Assembly (NCBI GenBank): GCA_002352185.1 | Contig: DEHY01000112.1 | Span: forward strand, 34,181 to 39,293 | DNA: 5,113 bases | Origin: Competibacteraceae bacterium UBA2788 | GTDB taxonomy: Bacteria; Pseudomonadota; Gammaproteobacteria; Competibacterales; Competibacteraceae | Direction of reading: 5' to 3' | In this document: piece by piece, positions 1 to 5,113 of the stretch | How the letters are laid out: each line of letters begins with the position of its first letter | Position numbering within the stretch: position 1 is the stretch's first letter | Program-made: the position numbers and the translations under genes | Notes under the pieces: generated by a model | Database searches by the model: none | Told to the model about the DNA's origin: nothing | What the model saw: the letters and a program-made list of their open reading frames with translations, nothing else

Positions 1-671
1 TCGGTTCCGTTCATTTCAATTGGAACTTTCGTCAGATCCCAGTTAGCAGCCGCAATTTGCTCCTTGAAAGCGCTGGTTCGATAAATACTCTTGCGAACGG
101 CAGGCCGATGGTGACTCGCTAACCAGTCATGTCGTACACGAACGTACTCGCTGATCCAGGTTTCTTCGTTGCCTCCCATCACAGGCGGTTTCTCGGAAAA
201 TCGTTGGCGAAGGAGCCAAAGGATTTGACCGCTGTGAATGTAAGAATCGTAGATAACGAGGGCTGACAGCGCCTTGGTAAATCCGTTTTCATCTGCCCAG
301 CGCATTGCAGGCAAGAAATAAACCTGCTCAAAAAACTGATCCTGAATCCGTCTCATTACTGGATCGATCTGCCCAGCTTCCTTGATAAGCTTCTTGAACT
401 GAGCATTGCTTGTTAAAGGCTCGCTCCCAACCCTGTCCGCATATGGCGCAAGGGCTGCGCTGTAAACTCCGCCTGCGGCAACATACATCTGAACCAGCTT
501 TCGCAGATTGCCATATTCAGTCGTTTGAGCTCTACCGTAGGTAATTTGCTTGATGTCATTTGGGCCATCCGCATAAATGGAGATAGCTCCATAATTCCCA
601 TCAGGTCGCCCGGTTTCTATGGTGTTGATTAATCGTTCAATCAAATTTCGCTGAATCGCCGTCAAGTACAT
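1..671 (-). CDS. GH46 chitosanase-family glycoside hydrolase, 3' end cut by window edge
   Basis: This frame encodes 223 residues and is still open at base 1. GH46 enzymes hydrolyse beta-1,4 links in chitosan with an N-terminal Glu as acid and an Asp as base. Here Glu19 (motif NTIETG) and Asp35 in ADGPND (Asp39 is the alternative) fit that pair, followed by ITYGRAQTTEYGNL (residues 43-56), a conserved core block. The late block with TWISEYVRVRHDWLA and RKSIYRTSAF also matches the family. The end (NWDLTKVPIEMNG) looks like the family C-terminus, so only a few residues should be missing. The start is firm: GGAGG at 683-679 lies 7 nt upstream and an in-frame TAG sits two codons before the ATG. 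There is no signal peptide, membrane segment or peptidoglycan-binding domain, which is unusual for a secreted chitosanase and suggests export by another route or release by lysis. The family call is strong; the substrate (chitosan or a wall glycan) is open. Confidence 0.85.
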   Translation of the reverse strand, partial: MYLTAIQRNLIERLINTIETGRPDGNYGAISIYADGPNDIKQITYGRAQTTEYGNLRKLVQMYVAAGGVYSAALAPYADRVGSEPLTSNAQFKKLIKEAGQIDPVMRRIQDQFFEQVYFLPAMRWADENGFTKALSALVIYDSYIHSGQILWLLRQRFSEKPPVMGGNEETWISEYVRVRHDWLASHHRPAVRKSIYRTSAFKEQIAAANWDLTKVPIEMNGT

Positions 672-678
672 TCTCTAT

Positions 679-683
679 CCTCC
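679..683 (-). promoter_or_regulatory. Strong ribosome binding site of the GH46 gene
   Basis: The minus strand reads GGAGG followed by a 7-nt spacer (ATAGAGA) and then ATG. The spacer contains an in-frame TAG, so translation cannot begin further upstream in this frame. This fixes the start of the GH46 gene and shows it has its own efficient initiation signal rather than coupling to the upstream gene. Confidence 0.8.
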
Positions 684-796
684 AAACTAACGAATATTGA
701 AGTTGATGGTAACGCCAGGTTTTCAGGCGCTGCTGAAAGCTACAGGTTGGTTTATGGTATGGCGGAGACACGGGACTATCCTGCTTACACCGCCAG

Positions 797-812
797 AAAA
801 AATTAATTTTTT
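797..812. repeat. Perfect 16-bp A/T palindrome
   Basis: Six A, then TTAA, then six T form a perfect palindrome that reads the same on both strands. It could be part of a weak bidirectional terminator, bendable DNA, or a protein site. It lacks a GC-rich stem, so it is not a standard intrinsic terminator by itself. Confidence 0.5.
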
Positions 813-817
813 AATTT

Positions 818-843
818 TATCCATATTTTCATTGAGATGGATA
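818..843. repeat. 7-bp inverted repeat, operator-like (TATCCAT-N12-ATGGATA)
   Basis: Two perfect 7-bp arms, 818-824 and 837-843, flank a 12-bp spacer. The centre-to-centre distance of 19 bp is about two helical turns, which would suit a dimeric regulator. The arms could also form a weak RNA hairpin in the leader of the GH46 transcript. No regulator is identified. Confidence 0.4.
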
Positions 844-880
844 GGTATGACTTAGGCCGGTTTGAGTGATTTGGTGACAG

Positions 881-898
881 TTCGTATAAAAAAACGAA
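881..898 (-). terminator. Weak candidate terminator after the lysozyme-like gene
   Basis: About 13 nt past the stop codon at 911, the minus strand reads TTCGT, then TTTTTTAT, then ACGAA. This is a 5-bp stem whose loop is T-rich. The T run lies inside the hairpin rather than after it and the stem is short, so termination would be inefficient; read-through into GH46 remains likely. Confidence 0.25.
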
Positions 899-910
899 TC
901 GCATCGAACA

Positions 911-1951
911 TTACATTCCCATTCCTTCAGGTGAAAGCATTTCGGCCATGCAAACCACGATGGGACTGTAGTCGATAACTGCGCTGGTTTTTCTGTGCTT
1001 GCCGACATAGGTTTCCGCAGCGATCTTCATTAAACACCTTGATGGATCATCCTCATTATCAGGTTCACAGCGCGCTTTTCTTAAAAAATGATACATCATC
1101 GTCGCGGCCAACTTCAGTGATTTACACTCGTCAAAAAGTATTTGCTTCAAATCGGCGTCAGACGTGTTCGACAACATCGCATAGGGACCACTGGTCTGCT
1201 CAACTTCGGCAGCTATCTTCCGGACACTTGAGACGCGGATCTGCGCCGGGCCGAGTGATACATCGGGAAGCCTTCCGAAGGACAGAGCCGAAAAGGCTTG
1301 CGCGTAGGCCCACTCCATCCGTCGGTGCAGCACATTCCTGTGGAACTTTTCAACAGCAACCGCAGAAATCGCCAACCGGGTCGCCATGTTGTGCAATGAT
1401 GCAGGTTTGATGTCATCACTTTCTTCGGCCTCCTCTCTGGTATTATTTTCACTCGCTGCAACCTCGATATATGCGCAACTGACTGGAGCATCTTCCAGGA
1501 CAACTTTATATTGCATGTGTGGTGGTGGATTTTCCGTAACCAAGGTAACAAAGCTTGCACTTTGCAGATAGCCGGAGCGGATAAATATATTCGTGCCAAC
1601 ACGTTGCTGCATCAGCCATATCCGCCGATTATCGTCCGCATCGGGTATTTTTCCAGCTATCTCCATGCCTAGGACCCTGACAGCAATCTTTCTCTTTTCT
1701 TCAGTTCTCTTTTCTTCAGCAGGGTTCGAGCTTTCTTCTTGAGCCGGAGTTACCTTAATTTCAGGCTGACTCTTTGTGAAAAGCGGCTCGAAATTATTGT
1801 ATTTTGGTGGAGAAATAACAAATAGGGCAAATAATACAAAGCATCCAGCGCACAATGGCAATATCAGGCGGTTTGGCAGATAAATGCCTGCCATCCTGAA
1901 ATTGTGGAGGCATCGCGCAAGCCTGGAGTTGTGCAACCTGTCCATATTCAT
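911..1951 (-). CDS. Membrane-anchored protein with a putative divergent lysozyme-like domain
   Basis: This encodes 346 residues. One hydrophobic segment (about 29-46) is preceded by basic residues, so the bulk should face the periplasm. A charged low-complexity linker (about 68-90, rich in Glu and Lys) leads to a beta-rich stretch (about 90-165), a second acidic linker (168-181), then a helical C-terminal part. That part has Glu201 in an amphipathic helix, the block SLGPAQIRVSS (232-242), an aliphatic/Cys helix (272-290) and YVG with a later Tyr328. The order catalytic-type Glu, SxGxxQ, then YxG...Y recalls lysozyme-like transglycosylases. I infer a wall glycan hydrolase, but found no firm family match. 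I chose the ATG at 1951 because it overlaps the upstream stop as ATGA and has GGAAG 10 nt upstream; a start at 2002 would add 17 residues and overlap the upstream gene more. Confidence 0.75.
   Translation of the reverse strand: MNMDRLHNSRLARCLHNFRMAGIYLPNRLILPLCAGCFVLFALFVISPPKYNNFEPLFTKSQPEIKVTPAQEESSNPAEEKRTEEKRKIAVRVLGMEIAGKIPDADDNRRIWLMQQRVGTNIFIRSGYLQSASFVTLVTENPPPHMQYKVVLEDAPVSCAYIEVAASENNTREEAEESDDIKPASLHNMATRLAISAVAVEKFHRNVLHRRMEWAYAQAFSALSFGRLPDVSLGPAQIRVSSVRKIAAEVEQTSGPYAMLSNTSDADLKQILFDECKSLKLAATMMYHFLRKARCEPDNEDDPSRCLMKIAAETYVGKHRKTSAVIDYSPIVVCMAEMLSPEGMGM
1948..1951 (-). other. ATGA stop/start overlap coupling two genes
   Basis: The minus strand reads AAATGAATATG. The TGA ending the membrane protein (1950-1948) shares bases with the ATG at 1951-1949. 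This arrangement usually reflects translational coupling and balanced production of two proteins that work together. It decides the start of the lysozyme-like gene. Confidence 0.75.
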
Positions 1952-2565
1952 TTTGTAATCACTTCCATAGCAGTAGCCGCGAGACCGGAGTTCAGTAGCC
2001 ATAGTATGCCCACACGCGACAACTCGGCCATGGACACTAGCTTGGTGGAATCCTGATTTATCTCAAGATGCTCCTTGATGAAAATAGCTCCCAGAAAACC
2101 AAACAGCGTAATATAACCGTACCCGAGCATATACAATGAATAAAGGATAAGAAATATTGGTTCTAAATGTCCAACCTCTGGATTTGACAGCAAGTCCCAA
2201 TACACGATGATCGGCCACGCAGAAAGAAACGCGGCGAAAAATCCACTGAGAAACATCGTGGGTGACCACTGTATTTTGAGGCGTCTGGCGAAACCGGAAA
2301 ATGCGCTGGCAGGGCTGACTGCTGAGAGCGCATGTCCATAGATAAACCAACCTAAAGCGAAACCGGAAGCAAACGGCGCAGTCATCTTTCCGAAAATTGC
2401 CAGAATCAAATTCTGGGGCGTGCGGTCCGAAAACAAAGACTGGAATGTAAAGTAAAATTCAGAGGGGATAATCAATGAGAGTACACGACCGACCGACAGA
2501 GTACAAAAAACTGTTGCTACAAAAAGAAGAGCATCGACTAATAAACGGGGTCGTCCTAATTGCAT
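1948..2565 (-). CDS. Multi-pass membrane protein of unknown function
   Basis: I do not recognise this 205-residue protein. Hydrophobic segments appear at about 9-32, 53-77, 103-123 and 136-163, with a weaker one at 180-200, giving four or five membrane spans with short loops. A basic loop (RRLKIQ, 94-99) should be cytoplasmic by the positive-inside rule. No transporter signature, catalytic motif or known pore signature is visible. The ATG is preceded by GGAG with a 7-nt spacer (ACGGAGA). Its TGA overlaps the ATG of the lysozyme-like gene as ATGA, so the two are probably translated together and may act as a membrane complex. It could be an accessory partner, a pore-like export protein or an immunity-type membrane protein; the sequence does not choose among these. 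Confidence 0.8.
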   Translation of the reverse strand: MQLGRPRLLVDALLFVATVFCTLSVGRVLSLIIPSEFYFTFQSLFSDRTPQNLILAIFGKMTAPFASGFALGWFIYGHALSAVSPASAFSGFARRLKIQWSPTMFLSGFFAAFLSAWPIIVYWDLLSNPEVGHLEPIFLILYSLYMLGYGYITLFGFLGAIFIKEHLEINQDSTKLVSMAELSRVGILWLLNSGLAATAMEVITK

Positions 2566-2737
2566 TCTCCGTCTCCAATTTTATGCGCATCATCCTGTTA
2601 TAACGGTGTGTTGATGTCGCAATCGTTGAGTTGTAAGGCGCCACATCAGGTCGGGCGAAGATCCGGGGCTTCCGCTTCAGGCGAGAGCATCCAAGTTGAA
2701 CATAGGCAAATAGTAAGCCAACTTTGAAAGCAAGCAC
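2459..2737 (-). CDS. Possible small leader ORF (92 codons), uncertain
   Basis: A GTG-started frame has a strong purine-rich site, GGAGGAG at 2746-2740, a few nucleotides upstream, and lies about 20 nt after the predicted transcription start. Its first 20 residues are short basic-then-hydrophobic (MLAFKVGLLFAYVQLGC), loosely like a lipoprotein signal, although Gln and Leu before GC are a poor lipobox. The rest is Arg/Ser/Thr-rich without a recognisable fold, and the last 107 bp overlap the membrane protein gene in another frame. It may be a leader peptide, a decayed gene, or chance. The ribosome site and position are the only positive evidence. Confidence 0.25.
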   Translation of the reverse strand: MLAFKVGLLFAYVQLGCSRLKRKPRIFARPDVAPYNSTIATSTHRYNRMMRIKLETENAIRTTPFISRCSSFCSNSFLYSVGRSCTLIDYPL

Positions 2738-2904
2738 TTCTCCTCCCCATCACGGGTAAACTAATTTATAACATATTAAATATTAAGGTAAAAAGCACGG
2801 AGTATGAAGATGGCGGGGGATGCAAGAACGAGTGAAATGCGTCAGGCCATGCAATTTTGAAACAGCGTTATCGCAGCGCATTTCATTTTGGCGCAATGTG
2901 GATT
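2566..2904. other. Leader and upstream region of the minus-strand operon
   Basis: Apart from the candidate promoter (2765-2792) and the doubtful GTG-started frame, I see no gene here. An 8-bp palindrome GTTATAAC (2597-2604) and an imperfect palindrome centred near 2664 (GAAG...CTTC arms) lie in the presumed leader RNA. The stretch right of the promoter (2793-2904) has no clear coding or RNA signature. Confidence 0.5.
2765..2792 (-). promoter_or_regulatory. Candidate sigma70-type promoter for the minus-strand operon
   Basis: The minus strand has TTTACC (2792-2787) as a -35 box with 4 of 6 consensus bases, a 16-bp AT-rich spacer, and TATAAA (2770-2765) as a -10 box with 5 of 6. Transcription would begin near 2758, giving a leader of about 190 nt before the membrane protein gene. 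Confidence 0.45.
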
Positions 2905-3040
2905 CCAGGCTGTTGAGAGTTACGCTGGGTCGAAGGTGTGCGCTGCCCGCACTGTGGCGCGGCAAAAATATCGTTGTGAAAATTTCGTCATCGCTGTTTT
3001 GACGATCTGACGGGCGCGGTGTTGGCTTTGTTGTCCATCA
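2905..3040 (+). pseudogene. Decayed IS1595-type transposase fragment (zinc-ribbon region)
   Basis: In the frame beginning at 2917 the plus strand reads ELRWVEGVRCPHCGA, closely like the RWP-G-CPxCG start of the zinc ribbon in IS1595-family transposases. Just before it, in another frame, FQAVE would lead into it after a one-base shift. After it, KYRC (frame shifted again) and then FDDLTGAVLALL (about 2999-3034) recall the second half of the ribbon and the F-x-x-LTG-x-x-LA block that follows. The pieces are in the right order but need at least two frameshifts, an in-frame stop interrupts, and nothing recognisable of the DDE-type catalytic core follows. It is a remnant, not an active element. 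I did not find terminal inverted repeats. Recognition is by eye and the fragment is short. Confidence 0.45.
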
Positions 3041-3056
3041 TTTTATATTAATGCAT

Positions 3057-3075
3057 TACTGTTTTTAATACAGTA
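3057..3075. promoter_or_regulatory. LexA-like palindrome with one base pair missing
   Basis: Arms TACTGT and ACAGTA flank a 7-bp A/T centre. The enterobacterial LexA box is CTG-N10-CAG, and here the spacing is CTG-N9-CAG. The arms match perfectly, but the short spacing would normally impair LexA binding. It may be a decayed operator or the site of another repressor. It sits upstream of the plus-strand genes. Confidence 0.35.
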
Positions 3076-3201
3076 TCAAACAAGGTGTATAAAAAATTAT
3101 AGATCTTCTATCATGTACTTTTATTATTTAAACGGCTTTAATGTTTTATTATTGAGACGCTCACTCCTTCATTGAACGACCACAAGCGTTTGCTGGAGGC
3201 T

Positions 3202-3206
3202 AGGAG
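3202..3206 (+). promoter_or_regulatory. Ribosome binding site supporting the start at 3217
   Basis: AGGAG lies 10 nt before the ATG at 3217, with a second purine block GGAGG at 3195-3199. These favour ATG 3217 over the in-frame TTG at 3172, which has no such site immediately before it. Confidence 0.55.
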
Positions 3207-3216
3207 TGTAAATCCA

Positions 3217-3453
3217 ATGATTGCATCCGTAGACATTAACAAAAGCGGACGTTCAGTCGCCGACATCCAGCATTCCCTGGTCGCCCTAATCAAGCAGGCC
3301 GACCGAGCCGGGGCCGACGCCCTGCTGGATGACTGGGCGGCGCGACACAGCTACGAGGAAGTGTTCAAGGTGATCCTGGAACCCGCGCTGAGCATCATCG
3401 GCGAGGCCATCACCACTGAATCATTTACATTAGAAGAAAAGATCTGTCCATGA
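3217..3453 (+). CDS. Truncated B12-binding module protein (helical cap only)
   Basis: This 78-residue protein resembles the four-helix cap that precedes the Rossmann-like cobalamin domain in B12-binding proteins (B12-binding_2 type). The segment from about 15 to 70 includes [16 protein letters not shown] and [20 protein letters not shown], matching the conserved L-x-P-A-L-x-x-I-G-x-x-x-x-x-x-x-x-x-x-E pattern. Family members continue for about 100 or more residues with a DxHxxG motif that binds cobalt through His; here the frame stops after EEKICP, so B12 binding is unlikely by this protein alone. The last 35 bases turn AT-rich, unlike the GC-rich body, suggesting a recombination or deletion junction. 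The TGA overlaps the kinase ATG as ATGA, so the pair is probably co-translated. It may be a remnant kept for coupling, or a small partner of the kinase. Confidence 0.65.
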   Translation: MIASVDINKSGRSVADIQHSLVALIKQADRAGADALLDDWAARHSYEEVFKVILEPALSIIGEAITTESFTLEEKICP

Positions 3454-5113
3454 GCGATCAAGACCCTCTTCCCGGCACCTCGCAAGCGCACCTCGAACGG
3501 CTCGACGTGGCCGCGCCGGACTTGCCCCATCGCGGCGCGGCGCTCGCGGCCAGTGTTCTCATCGCGCTGGCCGCCGGCTGGTTCGCGTCCGAGGCGTATC
3601 GCGTGATCAACGAGTTTGCTTTCCGCAACACGATGGCCAGCGCCGCCCAGCGCGAGGCGGCCAGCTTCCACAGCCGCACCGTGGTCGGCCGCGGCATGGG
3701 CATGGTGGCGCTGGCCGGGCAGAGCGACCCCACCATCCGCGAGGCGGCCCGGGAGACCGACATCGAACGCGCCAAGACGCAACTGACCCACCATGCGGTC
3801 TTGCACACGCTGGCGGTCAGCGCGGGCGCGGAGCATGCCTTCGTGACCAACCGGGCCGGCCGCATCACGGCCGACTGGGACTACAAGGGCGTTTCGCCGA
3901 TCGGCCAAGACGTGTCCTTTCGCACCTACTTCAAGACGGCGATGCAAGGGACGGAGAACATCTATGGTGCCAAGAGCCTGAGCACCGGGCGGCGCACGTA
4001 TTACGTCGCGGCTCCAGTGCGCGCCAGCAATGATCCCGATAGCGAAATCATCGGCGTCGTTGCCGCACGCTATCCGGCGTCGGAACTCGACGCGTTTCTG
4101 ACCCAGGGCCAGGACAAGATCGGCCTGGTCGTCTCGCCGAGCAACGTGGTGTTCGCCGCGAGTCGCGACGACTGGATCATGCGCGCCACGCTCGAAAGCA
4201 GCGACGAACAAATACGCACAGTCACTGCCTCCAAGCAATTCCAGGTGCTTACCGGCAAGGAGGGAGAATTTCTGCGCCTTCCCTTCCGCCTGGACGCGGA
4301 CACGGTGGAAGTGGATGGCCACCGCCATGCGTTGTTGCGTTATCCGGTCGACTGGCGGGATCCGACCGGCGACTGGACCTTGGTGATGCTCGTCGACCTG
4401 GAAAGCGCCGCGCCGTCGGGGCGCCGCGCCATGATCGGCGGCATCGCGACGCTGACGACCGCCGTTGTGCTGCTGCTGCTCTTGTTCGCCCGGCAGGAGC
4501 GCGCACGTCAGCGCGCGGCGGAACTCAAGGTGCGGGAAAGCGAACAGCAACTGCAATCGATGGTGGGCAACATTCCCGGCGTGGTTTTCCGCTGCCTGCC
4601 GCGCCCGCCATGGCAGTTGCTGTTCGTCAGCGACGAGATCGAGAAGCTCTCGGGCCGACCGGCCGGGGATTATCTGCGTCTGGATGGGCGTCCCTTGGGC
4701 GACATCGTCCATCCCGACGATGTCGCCCGGGTGTCCGCCGCGATGGAAACGGCGGTGGCGGAACAACGCCAGTTCGTCGGCGAGTATCGCGTGGCGGACT
4801 CCACCGGCCGGGTGCGTTGGGTCCATGCCAAATCCAAGGCGGTGCTTGGCGCGGACGGCAAGCCGCAATTTCTCGACGGCGCTATTTTCGATATCAGCGA
4901 ACGCAAGCTGGCGGAGCAGGAGATGCAGGAAGCAAAGGATCGTGCCGAAGCTGCCAACCGGGCCAAGAGCGCCTTTCTGGCCAACATGAGCCATGAGTTG
5001 CGCACGCCGCTCAACGCGATTTTGGGGTTCTCGGCGCTAATGCAGCGAGAAGCCGGCATGGCGGGCCGCGACCGGGAGCATCTGGACATTATCAACCGCA
5101 GCGGCGAACACCT
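3450..5113 (+). CDS. Membrane sensor histidine kinase (Cache-PAS-HisKA), 3' end beyond window
   Basis: The visible 554 residues begin a two-component sensor that autophosphorylates on His and passes phosphate to a response regulator. In order: a short cytoplasmic N-terminus; membrane segment about 28-46; a periplasmic region 47-325 with Cache-type features ([12 protein letters not shown] at 156-167 and [10 protein letters not shown] at 181-190, also seen in DctB-like sensors); membrane segment 327-347; a PAS_3-type PAS domain about 365-487 with HPDD (421-424), EYR and the closing [10 protein letters not shown]; a coiled-coil linker 485-508; and HisKA with [14 protein letters not shown] (514-527), phospho-acceptor His515. 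The ATP-binding N, G1 and G2 boxes and any receiver domain are outside the window. The ligand is unknown; Cache sensors commonly bind small organic acids or amino acids. The start at 3450 overlaps the previous stop and has only a weak ribosome site of its own, implying coupling. Confidence 0.95.
   Translation, partial: MSDQDPLPGTSQAHLERLDVAAPDLPHRGAALAASVLIALAAGWFASEAYRVINEFAFRNTMASAAQREAASFHSRTVVGRGMGMVALAGQSDPTIREAARETDIERAKTQLTHHAVLHTLAVSAGAEHAFVTNRAGRITADWDYKGVSPIGQDVSFRTYFKTAMQGTENIYGAKSLSTGRRTYYVAAPVRASNDPDSEIIGVVAARYPASELDAFLTQGQDKIGLVVSPSNVVFAASRDDWIMRATLESSDEQIRTVTASKQFQVLTGKEGEFLRLPFRLDADTVEVDGHRHALLRYPVDWRDPTGDWTLVMLVDLESAAPSGRRAMIGGIATLTTAVVLLLLLFARQERARQRAAELKVRESEQQLQSMVGNIPGVVFRCLPRPPWQLLFVSDEIEKLSGRPAGDYLRLDGRPLGDIVHPDDVARVSAAMETAVAEQRQFVGEYRVADSTGRVRWVHAKSKAVLGADGKPQFLDGAIFDISERKLAEQEMQEAKDRAEAANRAKSAFLANMSHELRTPLNAILGFSALMQREAGMAGRDREHLDIINRSGEH

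Larger units (their letters stand above)
672..910. other. 239-bp intergenic gap with several inverted repeats
   Basis: No convincing gene is seen here. The gap separates the GH46 gene from the gene before it. It is AT-rich in the middle and holds, left to right: a short TTCAG/CTGAA hairpin (722-737); TGGCGG (760-765) paired with CCGCCA (790-795); a perfect 16-bp A/T palindrome (797-812); TATCCAT (818-824) paired with ATGGATA (837-843); and TTCGT (881-885) paired with ACGAA (894-898), enclosing a run of T on the minus strand. I found no convincing -35/-10 pair reading into GH46. Whether GH46 is co-transcribed with the upstream pair or separately driven cannot be settled by eye. Confidence 0.6.
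3041..3216. other. AT-rich spacer between the transposase remnant and the signalling genes
   Basis: This stretch is very AT-rich and has no credible gene. It holds the near-SOS palindrome (3057-3075) and a small inverted repeat, ATAGA-TCT-TCTAT (3099-3111). Weak promoter-like pairs exist for the plus strand, for example TTGGCT (3022-3027) with TATATT (3044-3049) at 16 bp, but none stands out. It must contain the promoter of the cobalamin-module/kinase pair if that pair is transcribed from here. Confidence 0.5.

Noticed and set aside
760..795. TGGCGG/CCGCCA hairpin as an intrinsic terminator
   Set aside because: The stem is only 6 bp with a 24-nt loop, and no T run follows directly on either strand.
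1039..1602. Plus- and minus-strand frames inside the lysozyme-like gene
   Set aside because: They overlap a longer gene with a coupled start, have no ribosome sites of note, and give low-complexity or motif-free translations.
1952..2002. Upstream ATG at 2002 as the start of the lysozyme-like protein
   Set aside because: It would overlap the membrane gene by 55 bp and add 17 residues with no clear role, whereas the ATG at 1951 forms a standard ATGA junction with a ribosome site.
2820..3002. 60-codon plus-strand frame as a gene
   Set aside because: The recognisable protein pieces in this stretch (CPHCGA, LTGAVLA) lie in other frames; this frame is a by-product of the decayed transposase.
3172..3216. 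TTG at 3172 as the start of the B12-module protein
   Set aside because: TTG is a rare start, lacks a good ribosome site, and the 15 added residues precede the recognised helices; ATG 3217 has AGGAG 10 nt upstream.
3351..4994. Long antisense open frame (547 codons) opposite the kinase
   Set aside because: It is the mirror of a GC-rich, clearly recognised histidine kinase. Its product is full of Arg, His, Gly and Ala without any fold or motif, typical of antisense shadows in GC-rich genes.
1..5113. CRISPR arrays, tRNA or rRNA genes
   Set aside because: No regularly spaced direct repeats and no cloverleaf or rRNA-like stretches were seen on either strand.

Overview
The window joins two unlike pieces of DNA. 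The right part (about 3230 to 5113) is GC-rich, with strong G/C preference at third codon positions. It holds a short cobalamin-module protein coupled to a large sensor histidine kinase, a style typical of a GC-rich proteobacterium, probably a betaproteobacterium (inferred from protein style only). The left part (1 to about 3170) is visibly more AT-rich, is read almost wholly from the minus strand, and carries genes of accessory character. A decayed transposase remnant (about 2905-3040) and a very AT-rich spacer (about 3035-3170) lie between them, so the left part looks like acquired DNA beside a resident signalling locus.

Minus-strand layout, in transcription order (right to left): a candidate sigma70-type promoter (2792-2765); a possible small GTG-started leader ORF with a strong ribosome site (2737-2459, uncertain); a 205-residue multi-pass membrane protein (2565-1948); a 346-residue protein (1951-911) joined to it by an ATGA stop/start overlap, with one N-terminal membrane anchor and a C-terminal region that looks like a very divergent lysozyme/transglycosylase fold; a 239-bp gap with several inverted repeats; and a GH46 chitosanase-family glycoside hydrolase (671-1, running off the left edge) with a strong ribosome site but no signal peptide.

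The most interesting idea is that the three minus-strand genes form one cell-wall-targeting cassette: a multi-spanning membrane protein, a membrane-anchored putative muramidase and a cytoplasm-made GH46 enzyme that would need a carrier, a pore or lysis to reach its substrate. That is inference from order and motifs; no holin, VgrG, PAAR or phage gene is visible in the window.

Plus-strand layout: a 78-residue protein (3217-3453) that resembles only the helical cap of a B12-binding module and stops where that fold would normally continue, then, through an ATGA overlap, a histidine kinase (3450 to beyond 5113) with two membrane segments, a periplasmic Cache-type sensor region, a PAS domain and a HisKA domain with phospho-acceptor His515. 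The kinase's ATPase domain and any receiver domain lie outside the window.
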